DNA from: Gammaproteobacteria bacterium UBA7376
GTDB lineage: Bacteria > Pseudomonadota > Gammaproteobacteria > Pseudomonadales > Azotimanducaceae
Direction of reading: 5' to 3'
Length of the DNA stretch: 41,459 bases
Assembly: GCA_002470275.1 (NCBI GenBank)
Contig: DKNY01000010.1
Span: forward strand, 1,198-42,656
Below the pieces are notes generated by a model that saw only the letters and a program-made list of their open reading frames with translations, had not been told where the DNA came from and did not search any database. Below, piece after piece: positions 17,277 through 25,847 of this stretch. The translations under genes were made by a program, and so were the position numbers. Positions within the stretch are counted from its first letter, which is position 1. Every line of letters begins with the position of its first letter.

Positions 17277-18143
17277 TTATTCGTGCGAGCCGAAGCTTCC
17301 CGTGCGCGGTGGCAGGGCAGTAAATTCTCCCTCGCGTTTCTCGGCTCTGGCCTGCATGGCTTCCTGCATTTCTTGGGCCTGCATCATGGACGCATTCCAG
17401 ATCGCCACATAGTCCAGGGTGTCCGCAGTGCTGTGATCCTTTGAATAATTAATCATGCGCTTGCAGCCATAAACCGCCAGCGGGGCCTTGCCGGCTATTT
17501 CTCGGGCGATTTCAAATACACCTGCCAGCATGTCGTCTTGGGATGGGTAAATTTTATTGATCAAGCCCGTGGCTAAGGCCTCTTTGGCAGACAGGCGTCG
17601 ACCGGTGTAGGCCATCTCCCTAACCAGGCCCTCGGGCATCTGTTGCACCAGCCTGGGGAAAGTGCCGACATCTGCGGTCATGCCAATGTTCACCTCGAAG
17701 ATGGTAAAAAACGCGTCTGCGGTGGCGTAACGCATATCGCAGGCGGTCGCCATGTCTAAACCGCCGCCCACGCAGCCCCCTTGAATCGCCACTAGAATCG
17801 GCAGCCGGCAGGCTTCCAAGGCGTTGAAGGTGGCTTGGGTTTGACGCGCAGTATCGTAAAAGGCAGCGCCGTGACGAATTTTGTTGCGACGGGCTTCTTC
17901 TTCGCTCTCAGGCTTACGCCGCGCGAAGGCCCCGAGATCCATACCGGCGGAAAAGACCGGTCCGGTAGAGGAGATCACGATCACTCGCGCCTTGGCATGA
18001 TCATCAATATCCTGAACGACCTTGGGTAGGTCAGACCAGAAAGAGGGAATCATGCTGTTGCGCTTTTCCGGGCGATTAAGACAGATATGCGCGATATTGT
18101 TTTCGATGCTCAGATCAAAGCATTCAAAGCGTTCTTGATTCAT
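17277..18143 (-). CDS. Delta3,5-delta2,4-dienoyl-CoA isomerase-like crotonase
   Basis: A 288-residue crotonase, starting at the ATG at 18143 behind GGGGGATCC rather than the upstream in-frame start at 18161. It carries Asp 130 (GGGLDM), Glu 150 (FEVNIG) and Asp 158 (TADVGTF). Their spacing of 20 and 8 residues equals that of the three catalytic acids of mammalian ECH1 (Asp176, Glu196, Asp204), so a dienoyl-CoA isomerase role is much more likely than simple hydration. Such enzymes move conjugated double bonds in polyunsaturated or ring-derived acyl-CoAs. The glyoxalase-like gene follows in the same direction. Confidence 0.88.
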   Translation of the reverse strand: MNQERFECFDLSIENNIAHICLNRPEKRNSMIPSFWSDLPKVVQDIDDHAKARVIVISSTGPVFSAGMDLGAFARRKPESEEEARRNKIRHGAAFYDTARQTQATFNALEACRLPILVAIQGGCVGGGLDMATACDMRYATADAFFTIFEVNIGMTADVGTFPRLVQQMPEGLVREMAYTGRRLSAKEALATGLINKIYPSQDDMLAGVFEIAREIAGKAPLAVYGCKRMINYSKDHSTADTLDYVAIWNASMMQAQEMQEAMQARAEKREGEFTALPPRTGSFGSHE

Positions 18144-18253
18144 GGATCCCCCGATGACCATGCGGCTGCCAGAACGTTCGCCGCTTTGCGTATGGAGTGC
18201 AAGTATAGATAAGCCCGACCGTTAGCCCAAGGACCTCCCTGGCCTGGTTCGGG

Positions 18254-18658
18254 CTAGCCGCCAAACAGCAGGCCGTTGAGGTAGCGCCCCGGGACCAGGG
18301 TAAAGGCTCCGGCGATCAATATGCCCCCGAGGTAAACGCCGAGCATATTTGATCGATGGGTCCGATGGTCACCGGCCTTCGCTGCGAAGTAGGCGCGGGG
18401 GACGCTATAGATGACCAGCACGCTCAGCAAGTGAATGGCACCAAAGTGGCTCAGGAATTGGGGACCCACCTGAGCCTCAATAAAAAGGGTGATCAGGGCA
18501 GTAACCAGCATCAACGACATATAGGCTTTGCCCAGCAGGCGATGCATTGGACTGCCCTTGGGTCGAAGCAGGAGCCAGGCGCCCAACACGGCCGCAGGAA
18601 GGACCGTAGCCAGGTGCCCATAGATCAAGGTCATTTGCAAAGTTGGCTGCAAAGTCAT
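18254..18658 (-). CDS. DUF2306-type small membrane protein
   Basis: A 134-residue protein with four hydrophobic segments and the conserved-looking features IYGHLATVLPA, HRLLGKAYM, ALITLFI and HRSNMLGVYLGG, which resemble the DUF2306 membrane family. The frame is open to 18808, but the N-terminal 50 residues look non-coding and overlap the crotonase promoter region; GGGGAG about 12 bases before the ATG at 18658 supports the shorter form. The function of the family is unknown to me. Confidence 0.75.
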   Translation of the reverse strand: MTLQPTLQMTLIYGHLATVLPAAVLGAWLLLRPKGSPMHRLLGKAYMSLMLVTALITLFIEAQVGPQFLSHFGAIHLLSVLVIYSVPRAYFAAKAGDHRTHRSNMLGVYLGGILIAGAFTLVPGRYLNGLLFGG

Positions 18659-18831
18659 TGTCAGTGTGGACTCCCCGGCTCGGCTGCTCCCTCGGACGCT
18701 ACCAGGGATTGGGGTGATTTGCGAGACGCCGGGAGCGTGCTGAGCAGGGCATATGTTTCTTCCGGTCGAGGCCTGTGGTATTACCATGCCCGGACAACGC
18801 GAGAGCACTTAGTAATCAGGAGGCAAGAGAG

Positions 18832-19659
18832 ATGGCGGATCAGATAGATACAGGAACACAGGATTTACTGGCGGAGCTGGATGAGGGCGTGCTGACGCTC
18901 ACCCTCAACCGACCCGAGGCCCGCAATGCGATGTCAGGAGACATGACCGCAGCGTTGGCGGCGCAACTCGCGTCAGCGGAACTCGACTCGGCAGTCCGAG
19001 CGATCATTATCACTGGCGCCGGCAAGGGATTTTGCGCTGGCGGCGACGTCAAGGGCATGGCGTCCAAGGGTGATGGCACGGTTGGAGACAATACGATCGA
19101 CGGTGCGATCCATCGGCAGCGCGTCAATCAACGTGCCACGGCGGGCAAGCTCTACAGCATGCCGAAGCCAACGATTGCCGCACTGCCCGGCGCGGCGGCG
19201 GGAGCGGGTTTGTCCTTAGCCCTGGCCTGCGACCTGCGGGTTATGGCGTCCAATGCCATCATGACGACCGCCTTCGCCAGAGTTGGTTTTTCTGGGGACT
19301 ATGGCGGCACGTTTTTCATGTCCCAACTTGTTGGCACCGCCAAGGCACGAGAGCTTTACTTCCTGTCTGATCGAGTAAGCGCAGAGCAGGCGCTTAGTCT
19401 GGGTCTGACCAACTGGGTCTGCGAGCCTGAGGAGCTGGGTGCCAAGGCCATGGAAATCGCGCGACGCCTGGCCACAGGGCCCACGGTGGCCTACCGCTAC
19501 ATGAAGGAGAACTTCGCCCGGGCAGCAAGTTCAGGCGATGTAGACGACTGCCTGGATTTAGAGGCAACGCATCATATTCACTGTGGCCAGACCGATGACC
19601 ACAAGAATGCGACCAAGGCGTTTGTTGAGAAACGCGAGCCTGTCTTTACCGGCCGTTAG
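18832..19659 (+). CDS. Enoyl-CoA hydratase/isomerase family, PaaG/isomerase-type active site
   Basis: A 275-residue crotonase whose start at 18832 is fixed by GGAGG at about -10. The oxyanion-hole motifs FCAGGDVKG and AGAGLSLALACD are present. Both catalytic Glu positions of true enoyl-CoA hydratases are changed (Ser and Phe), while Asp 156 in FSGDYGGT aligns with the catalytic Asp of PaaG-type ring-1,2-epoxyphenylacetyl-CoA isomerases. Hydratase activity is therefore doubtful and isomerase or another CoA-ester chemistry is more likely. It is divergent from the DUF2306 gene and convergent with the molybdopterin oxidoreductase gene after 25 bases. Confidence 0.88.
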   Translation: MADQIDTGTQDLLAELDEGVLTLTLNRPEARNAMSGDMTAALAAQLASAELDSAVRAIIITGAGKGFCAGGDVKGMASKGDGTVGDNTIDGAIHRQRVNQRATAGKLYSMPKPTIAALPGAAAGAGLSLALACDLRVMASNAIMTTAFARVGFSGDYGGTFFMSQLVGTAKARELYFLSDRVSAEQALSLGLTNWVCEPEELGAKAMEIARRLATGPTVAYRYMKENFARAASSGDVDDCLDLEATHHIHCGQTDDHKNATKAFVEKREPVFTGR

Positions 19660-19684
19660 ACGATGAGCTGGGGGGCGCTGCCCC

Positions 19685-21940
19685 TCAGTCAACGGCCTCG
19701 ACACGAGCCGGTACAGACTTATGCCACGGGGTGCCGACAAAGGCATCCTTCTGGCTTGAAACCGTGAGCTCGTTGGGTGAGGTCCCGGTTTGCTGCTGCA
19801 CGCCGTATTCGTCGGGGTAGGTGAGGCCCATGCCGTTGGGCAACGAGATAAAGCCTCGCTGCATGCGGTCGTTGAGGGAGACGAGCGCCGGCATGGCGCC
19901 AGCCTCCGTTGTGATTTTGGCTGAGGAACCTTCCCCCAAGTTGAGTCTCGCGGCATCGTCGGGGTGGATATGCAGCGCCCCCGACTGATCCTTTCGGCTC
20001 CACGCCGGGTTCCGAATAATGGTATTCGCCGTGAAGTCCCTGCGCTCGCCTGCGGCAAGCAGGAAGGGGAAATCAGCGCTGGTCTCCTGGGGTTCTTGTT
20101 CGTTCAAGGTGGCAGCCACCTCGAGCAGCTCCGGCAGATCCAGATTGACCCTCCCGCCAGGCAGCCGCTGCCACATCTGATCGTAATTTTCCCGGGCATA
20201 GATCATGCCGCTGGGACTGGAAATAATGCCGTCAAACAGTGCTTCCCCCAAAGCCATGCCCTCTCCGCTAAAGCCAGCCTGTTCAACGGCCGTGCGATGG
20301 GTAGCCGCGAAGCTATGGCATAGCGCCCATAAGGCTGCGCCATTTTGCATGCCCTCGGGCAGCGTCTGACCAAGCGTCCTATAGAGCAGGCCTGGTCCGA
20401 TGGCACCCAGGGCAGGCTCAGCGGCGAGTTGGCGAAAGACATGGTCGCGAAAACCGTCTCGCCCCTCAGCATCCAGGACGGCCATTAGCTCTTCAACAAT
20501 GCCCTCTGGGACAAGGTCTAGGGCCTGGGCCAAGCGCCAATAAATCTCAGCCTCGTCTAGCGGGCCCTCGGGGGCTTGAAATAGGGGCTTACGCAGGTGA
20601 AACATATTGTCCGGGAATTCTGCGCTGAAGAACGTGGCTTCGGCTTTTTCATACTGGCTGGTGGCCGGCAGCACGTAGTCTGCCTGCAGCGCGGTCTCGG
20701 TCATGGCGACGTCGATACACACACTCACATCCAGGTGGCGCATGGCCTTGCGCCATAAACTGCTCTCCGCCAATGAGTGCACCGGGTTCCCTGAATCAAT
20801 GATCATGGCGCGATACCGGTTCGGATGATCTGCTAGCACCTCTGTGGCGACGTCGTTACAGGGCACGAGTCCATTGATGAGCCGGCTACCCAAGACGGGG
20901 CTGACGCCGGTTTCCTTGCCGCCGGCAAGGTTTGCCAGAGTGAGGGGCAAGAAGTGGGTGCCTGGACGCCCGAAGTGGCCGGTCAACAGCCACAGCAAAC
21001 GCTGCAGATAGCTGACCAGAGTCGAGTGGCGATTCATTTGAATACCCAGGTCTTCAAGGAGCGCCACGCTTTCTGCGTCCGCGATCAGCCGCGCCGTTGA
21101 TCTGATTACCGCTTCGTCGATACCTGATTTTTCTGCACAGTCGGTAACGTCCACCTCGATGAAGGTTTCGCTGACTGAAACCAGACCTTCGGCGTGTTCT
21201 GCAATCCAGGCATGATTGATCCGATCCTCCTGCACCAGGGTCGCGATCATCCCGGCAAGCAGCCAAGCATCTCGCGCAGGTCTGACCGCAAGGTGAATGT
21301 CCGCCAAGTCGGCCGTCTGGGTCCGCTTGGGGTCGATAACGATCAGCGTTCGGTCGGGGTTCTTGGCGATGTCACGAAGGGTCGCTCGGGCACGGCTGAT
21401 ACCGTGGGACTGCCAGGGATTTTTGCCCAAAAAGATGACGACTTGCGCATGTTCAAAGTCACCGTGATTCCAGCCGCCCAACATCCGGTCAGCCACCCAA
21501 AATTCGCCGGTTTTTTCCTGGGCGAGCGCATTGGACCGATAGCGGACGCCCAATGGCTGGATAACGGTACGCGAATAGCCTCCACCCAGATGATTTCCCT
21601 GACCACCGCCGCCATAGAAAAATATTTTGTCGCCGCCAAAGTCGTTTTTGACCGCCTCTAGCTTGGCTGCGATCTCGCCGAGTGCAGTATCCCAGTCCAC
21701 GGCATCATAACCACCGCTGGCGTTTCGGCGCATGGGGCTAAGCAGCCTATCTGCACGATTCTGATAGTAGTTGAGGCGTGAGGCCTTGTTGCACAGATAG
21801 CCCTGTGAAATGGGATGGTCATCATCGCCCTTGATGCGCACGATTTCTGTCTGCTGCTCATCGAGCTGCACCTTAATGCCGCAATTTTGCGAGCAAAGAA
21901 TGCATGCACTGGTCTGCCACGCGGTTGGCGCTTCACTCAT
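19685..21940 (-). CDS. Molybdopterin-dependent oxidoreductase (formate dehydrogenase/nitrate reductase-like)
   Basis: A 751-residue member of the DMSO reductase superfamily, starting at the ATG at 21940 (an in-frame start at 21955 is possible). It has no Tat signal, so it is cytoplasmic. A [4Fe-4S] ligand set, Cys 13, 16, 20 and 50, lies at the N-terminus, followed by molybdopterin-binding stretches such as VIFLGKNPWQSHG and LIVIDPKRTQTADLADIHL, and a C-terminal dinucleotide-binding domain (RNPAWSRKDQSGALHIHPDDA region). Where Cys, Sec or Ser normally ligates molybdenum, the sequence reads NALAQEKTGE (137-146), without any of the three. Only one subunit is seen; no FeS or membrane partner is adjacent. 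modA lies just upstream in the same direction. Confidence 0.9.
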   Translation of the reverse strand: MSEAPTAWQTSACILCSQNCGIKVQLDEQQTEIVRIKGDDDHPISQGYLCNKASRLNYYQNRADRLLSPMRRNASGGYDAVDWDTALGEIAAKLEAVKNDFGGDKIFFYGGGGQGNHLGGGYSRTVIQPLGVRYRSNALAQEKTGEFWVADRMLGGWNHGDFEHAQVVIFLGKNPWQSHGISRARATLRDIAKNPDRTLIVIDPKRTQTADLADIHLAVRPARDAWLLAGMIATLVQEDRINHAWIAEHAEGLVSVSETFIEVDVTDCAEKSGIDEAVIRSTARLIADAESVALLEDLGIQMNRHSTLVSYLQRLLWLLTGHFGRPGTHFLPLTLANLAGGKETGVSPVLGSRLINGLVPCNDVATEVLADHPNRYRAMIIDSGNPVHSLAESSLWRKAMRHLDVSVCIDVAMTETALQADYVLPATSQYEKAEATFFSAEFPDNMFHLRKPLFQAPEGPLDEAEIYWRLAQALDLVPEGIVEELMAVLDAEGRDGFRDHVFRQLAAEPALGAIGPGLLYRTLGQTLPEGMQNGAALWALCHSFAATHRTAVEQAGFSGEGMALGEALFDGIISSPSGMIYARENYDQMWQRLPGGRVNLDLPELLEVAATLNEQEPQETSADFPFLLAAGERRDFTANTIIRNPAWSRKDQSGALHIHPDDAARLNLGEGSSAKITTEAGAMPALVSLNDRMQRGFISLPNGMGLTYPDEYGVQQQTGTSPNELTVSSQKDAFVGTPWHKSVPARVEAVD

Positions 21941-22058
21941 GGTACGGTGCCTCACCTAAGTTTTGAGTCTCTGCACGGGAATACTCCGACAATCGTGGCG
22001 CATTGGGAAGAGGCGCCCGGAGAACCCGTATGAGATCAGAAACAGAGAGGTAGAACTC

Positions 22059-22904
22059 CTAGGGTGATAGATAACCCCAACGGATGATGATGTTCTTTGC
22101 GCGCTCGCTCCGCAGGTAGTCGGCAAAGGCTCGGCTGGCTTCTGGATTGCGCCCGGACAACAGGATCGAGGCGTTCTGTAAAATCGGGGTATGCAGGCGC
22201 GTCGGCAGCGGGAGAACATCAGACGCGCATCGGTCGTCCGGATCCCTGTTGTTCAGCAGGGCGTTCAACTGGGCGCGGGCAATGAGACCTGCATCTGCAT
22301 TGCCGGTGGCGACCATGGAGAACGTCTGACCAATGTTTTCTGCGCGCACGATGCGCCCCTCGAGTTCTGACGAGAGCCCCAGCTGATCAATGGCCTGACG
22401 GGCAGCCATGCCATATGGCGCGAGTTCAGGTACCGCCACGGCGATGCGTTCACTCTGGGAAAGCCACGCCGTTATTTGTTCCTCAGCCGGGGGACGGCCT
22501 AGTGTTGCTTGATCGACCAAGGCGCAGGGGGTGCGTTCATTTGGCCGCCACAGCACAAGTTGGCCCACCGCGTAGGTAAAGGGACGCTGGCTCAAGCCCT
22601 CTGCATGCAGGCGCTGAGGTCTAACGTGGTCTGCAGCCAGCAATAGATCAAACGGCGCGCCCTGTTTGATCTGTGCATAAAGCTTGCCCGTGGAGGCAGC
22701 ACTCAGGGTAATAGGGTGAGTGCTTACGCTAGCGTAATCCTCGACCAGAACCCTCAGCGTGGGTACGAAATTACTGGCTACGGCAATGCGGAGTGCATCC
22801 GGCGCGGACCTGGTGGTGCCCGGCCAAACTGTCAGGGTGGCCAGGGCCAGGGCTAGGAAAGCGGCTCTAGTGAGGGTTCGTGGGCGAAGTTTCTGGGTTA
22901 TCAT
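22059..22904 (-). CDS. modA: Molybdate-binding periplasmic protein ModA
   Basis: A 281-residue solute-binding protein with a signal peptide (RAAFLALALATLTVWPG, predicted cut near TTRSA) and the ModA pattern: LRIAVASNFVPTL at the N-terminus, SAASTGKLYAQIKQGAPFDLLLAAD, and IAVAVPELAPYGMAARQAI. It should deliver molybdate, or possibly tungstate, to the ModBC importer. No permease or ATPase is adjacent; modB and modC are about 16 kb away at 4226-5986. It lies 118 bases upstream of, and on the same strand as, the molybdopterin oxidoreductase, and divergent from the MFS gene. Confidence 0.88.
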   Translation of the reverse strand: MITQKLRPRTLTRAAFLALALATLTVWPGTTRSAPDALRIAVASNFVPTLRVLVEDYASVSTHPITLSAASTGKLYAQIKQGAPFDLLLAADHVRPQRLHAEGLSQRPFTYAVGQLVLWRPNERTPCALVDQATLGRPPAEEQITAWLSQSERIAVAVPELAPYGMAARQAIDQLGLSSELEGRIVRAENIGQTFSMVATGNADAGLIARAQLNALLNNRDPDDRCASDVLPLPTRLHTPILQNASILLSGRNPEASRAFADYLRSERAKNIIIRWGYLSP

Positions 22905-22992
22905 CGCAAACTGGTGGACCTATATGAGGTTCAGGAGTGGGCACATCAAGGCAAGAAGCATTAAAGCGAACTAGCATAAGAGGGGAGAGCAT

Positions 22993-24327
22993 ATGGCTGA
23001 AGCACAGAACCAAGCAACCGGCGAAAAAGAAAAATCTATGCGCACGGTGGCGCTAACGGCCCTGGGTGGCACCAGTATCGAGTGGTATGACTTCTTCCTT
23101 TACGGCACGGCGGCAGCGCTGGTATTTCCCACCCTGTTTTTCCCGGAGGATATGCCGCGCTACGTCAGCCTCATTGCCTCCTTTGGCACCTTCGCCGTTG
23201 GCTTTATCGCGCGGCCCGTGGGCGGCATCCTCTTTGGTCACTTTGGTGATCGGGTGGGCCGTAAACGAGCCTTGGTGGTCGCCCTGACCTTGATGGGTGT
23301 TGCTACAACCTTGATCGGACTGCTGCCTGGCTACGCCCTTGTCGGTCCTCTGGCACCCATTCTGTTAATTGTGCTGCGGTTTGCTCAAGGGCTCGCGGTG
23401 GGCGGACAGTGGGGTGGTGCCATGCTGTTGGTGACGGAAAATGCGCCTCCGGAGCACCGAGGTTTTTATGGTGCCTTCGCCCAGGCCGGTGCGCCCGTTG
23501 GGTTGATTTTGGCCAACCTGGCCTTTCTCGCGGTCACCGGGGGTTTATCAGACGACGCCTTTATGGAGTGGGGATGGCGGGTGCCCTTCGTGGCCAGCAT
23601 CATCTTGATCGGCCTCAGTCTCTACGTGCAGCTGCGCTTAGAAGATACCGAGGCGTTTCGCGAACTGGCAGCGGCGAGTGAGCCAACCGAGGCGAAACCA
23701 CGCTCTCCAGTGCTTAAGGCGCTGACCACCTATCCAAGGGAAATCACCTTGGCCGCGGGCTCCTTTCTTGGGGTCCAAGTGACCTTCTATATCTGTGTCG
23801 CCTTTATCATTGCCTACGGGACCAACCCGGATGGCCTGGCCATCGATCGGTCGGATATGCTGTTCGCGGTGCTGCTGAGTACCATGTTTCAGATTCCTGG
23901 GGTGTTCTTTTTCGCTTCCTGGTCGGATCGTCATGGCCGGCGCGGCATTTACAAACTCGGGGCGATTCTGACCGGGCTCTGGGCCTTCCCTATGTTTATG
24001 CTGATAGATACGGGATCCATTGTGCTCATCACGCTTGGGCTCACCGTGGGACAGACCTGTATTAGTATGATGTACGGACCTCAAGCCGCGCTCCTGACGG
24101 AATTGTTCAGCACCGAGGTGCGTTATTCAGGGGCCTCTCTCGGGTATCAATTGGGTGCCATTGTCGGCGGTGGTTTCGCACCCATCATTGCCACCGCACT
24201 GTTGGCGGCGACGAATGAAAATTCAATGGCGGTGGCGGCCTATATCGCGCTAGCGAATTTGATCACCTGGATATCGATTTCTCTGTTAAAGGAAAATCAT
24301 CAGGTGGACTTAGACACGGTCCGCTAG
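22993..24327 (+). CDS. MFS transporter, metabolite:H+ symporter (MHS) type
   Basis: A 444-residue, 12-segment major facilitator. Motif A is clear (GHFGDRVGRKRAL) and repeats in degenerate form in the second half (SWSDRHGRRGIYKLG). TSIEWYDFFLYGTAAALVF near the N-terminus is typical of the MHS family that includes ProP, KgtP, ShiA and citrate carriers. GGGGAG lies 8 bases before the ATG. The substrate is likely an organic acid, betaine or aromatic acid. It is divergent from modA, and the gene after it begins some 280 bases on. Confidence 0.9.
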   Translation: MAEAQNQATGEKEKSMRTVALTALGGTSIEWYDFFLYGTAAALVFPTLFFPEDMPRYVSLIASFGTFAVGFIARPVGGILFGHFGDRVGRKRALVVALTLMGVATTLIGLLPGYALVGPLAPILLIVLRFAQGLAVGGQWGGAMLLVTENAPPEHRGFYGAFAQAGAPVGLILANLAFLAVTGGLSDDAFMEWGWRVPFVASIILIGLSLYVQLRLEDTEAFRELAAASEPTEAKPRSPVLKALTTYPREITLAAGSFLGVQVTFYICVAFIIAYGTNPDGLAIDRSDMLFAVLLSTMFQIPGVFFFASWSDRHGRRGIYKLGAILTGLWAFPMFMLIDTGSIVLITLGLTVGQTCISMMYGPQAALLTELFSTEVRYSGASLGYQLGAIVGGGFAPIIATALLAATNENSMAVAAYIALANLITWISISLLKENHQVDLDTVR

Positions 24328-24524
24328 CGCGCGGTATAAGCGCTGGGGCAAAACAGGCTATCGCTCAGCGGGTATCCAGGAACCCCTGGCTGATGGCCTG
24401 ATTACTCGTCCAGGCCTGTGGAGAGTACTTGCTTAGCCGTGACGACGGGTCGGGGCCGCCACATAGCCCCGGGTCCAGCGCGAATCAACCTGAGGTTCAT
24501 CGGTTTGTGTACCGGTGTCGATGA
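24326..24524. other. Hairpin-rich intergenic stretch between MFS and cfa genes
   Basis: The 278-base gap (24328-24605) carries no gene that I can support. It holds five inverted repeats: AGCGC/GCGCT at 24326-24344, CCAGG/CCTGG at 24376-24389 inside TCAG/CTGA, GGCCTG/CAGGCC at 24395-24416, CGGGGC/GCCCCG at 24451-24471, and TCATCG/CGATGA at 24497-24524 with inner CGGT/ACCG. None is followed by a T-run, so a plain intrinsic terminator is not obvious. This could be a structured leader, a small RNA, or GC-rich chance pairing. Confidence 0.35.
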
Positions 24525-24605
24525 GCCGACGAGATAGCCGCATAGCCCTCTCATCCTAAAAATTCGCCCGGTAGGGAATTAAATAGTCATCCCTTTGCGG
24601 AAACA

Positions 24606-25847
24606 ATGCGAGCCTATCCCCCGAGCGTGCGGAAATTTTGTTCAGCGCTGGCGGCGCGGGTTCGGAGCATCATGTCACGGAAACTTTTTGAAGAGTGGAT
24701 CCAGATCGGCTCTCTCACCCTGATCGAAGCAGATGGTCATAGCCTGACCTTTGGTCAAGGCGAACCTCATGGGGTTATGCAGCTGACTCATCCCCGATCG
24801 CTTCAGCGCATATTACGCAATCCACAAATGGCCCTGGGAGAGAACTATATGCAGGGGGGGTGGACGGTGCCCGAGGGTCAGTCTCTGCACGATTTGCTCA
24901 CCGTGATTAGGCTGAATTTGGAGGAACACGTTCGGCGACCGGGGGTCTGGTCCGGCCTGTTATCCAATGCCCTTGGCTCCTGGAATTCCGTGGCCACCAG
25001 TCTCCGCAATGTGCGCGCCCACTACGACCTTGATGAGAACTTGTTTAGGGCCTTCTTGGACCAAGAGCTTCATTATTCCTGTGCCTATTTCACTAGACAG
25101 CGCATGACCCTGGAGCAGGCGCAGGAGGCCAAGTGCAGGCATATTGCCTCGAAGCTATTGGTCTCGCCCGGGCATCGCGTCCTAGACATTGGCAGCGGTT
25201 GGGGCAGCCTCGCGATCTATCTCGCCACCCATCACGATGTCACCGTGACGGGTCTGACGCTCTCTCAGGAACAACTTCGGGTGGCTAGGGCGCGGGCTGC
25301 GGCAGCAGGGCTTGAGGACCGAGTCCGCTTTGAATTGCAGGACTATCGCCAACATCGGGGTCAATATGACCGCGTTGTTTCAGTGGGGATGCTGGAGCAT
25401 GTGGGCAAGCAGAATCTGGGGCAGTATTTCAGTGCCTTGCGGGCTTTTTTAGCGCCGGACGGGGTCGCTATGGTGCACTCTATAGCGAATATGCAGGCTG
25501 CGGGTCGAGTGAATCCTTGGATACGCCGCTATATTTTTCCCGGCGGCTATATCCCGGATCTGGTGGACCTGGCCGCATCAGTACGCGGCTCTCGACTCAG
25601 GCTCACCGATCTTGAGGTATGGCGGGATCACTATGCGCAAACTCTCAGCCACTGGTTTCAGCGGTTTCAATATCATCGGTCACGCTTTTTAGCGGAGCGA
25701 GGTGAGGCATTTTGTCGTATGTGGGAGTTTTACCTGGCGCTGAGTCAGACCGCCTTTGAAGTAGGCGGCCTGGCGGTTTATCAGCTGCAAATTACCTCAG
25801 AGCAGGCAAGTCCTGTTCCTGTCACCCGAGACTATCTCTATCGGTGA
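24606..25847 (+). CDS. cfa: Cyclopropane-fatty-acyl-phospholipid synthase family methyltransferase
   Basis: SAM-dependent lipid methyltransferase that methylenates double bonds of membrane phospholipid acyl chains. The frame has 413 residues; an alternative ATG at 24672 (MSRKLFEEW, GGAG at about -9) would give 391, nearer the usual 380-390. Seen are the N-terminal lipid-binding domain, HYSCAYF near 156-162, the SAM motif VLDIGSGWG at 192-200, VTGLTLSQEQ, and the MLEHVGKQN segment with the GGYIPD loop. The downstream dehydrogenase-like frame starts at a GTG overlapping this stop (GTGA), so the two may be coupled. Confidence 0.92.
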   Translation: MRAYPPSVRKFCSALAARVRSIMSRKLFEEWIQIGSLTLIEADGHSLTFGQGEPHGVMQLTHPRSLQRILRNPQMALGENYMQGGWTVPEGQSLHDLLTVIRLNLEEHVRRPGVWSGLLSNALGSWNSVATSLRNVRAHYDLDENLFRAFLDQELHYSCAYFTRQRMTLEQAQEAKCRHIASKLLVSPGHRVLDIGSGWGSLAIYLATHHDVTVTGLTLSQEQLRVARARAAAAGLEDRVRFELQDYRQHRGQYDRVVSVGMLEHVGKQNLGQYFSALRAFLAPDGVAMVHSIANMQAAGRVNPWIRRYIFPGGYIPDLVDLAASVRGSRLRLTDLEVWRDHYAQTLSHWFQRFQYHRSRFLAERGEAFCRMWEFYLALSQTAFEVGGLAVYQLQITSEQASPVPVTRDYLYR

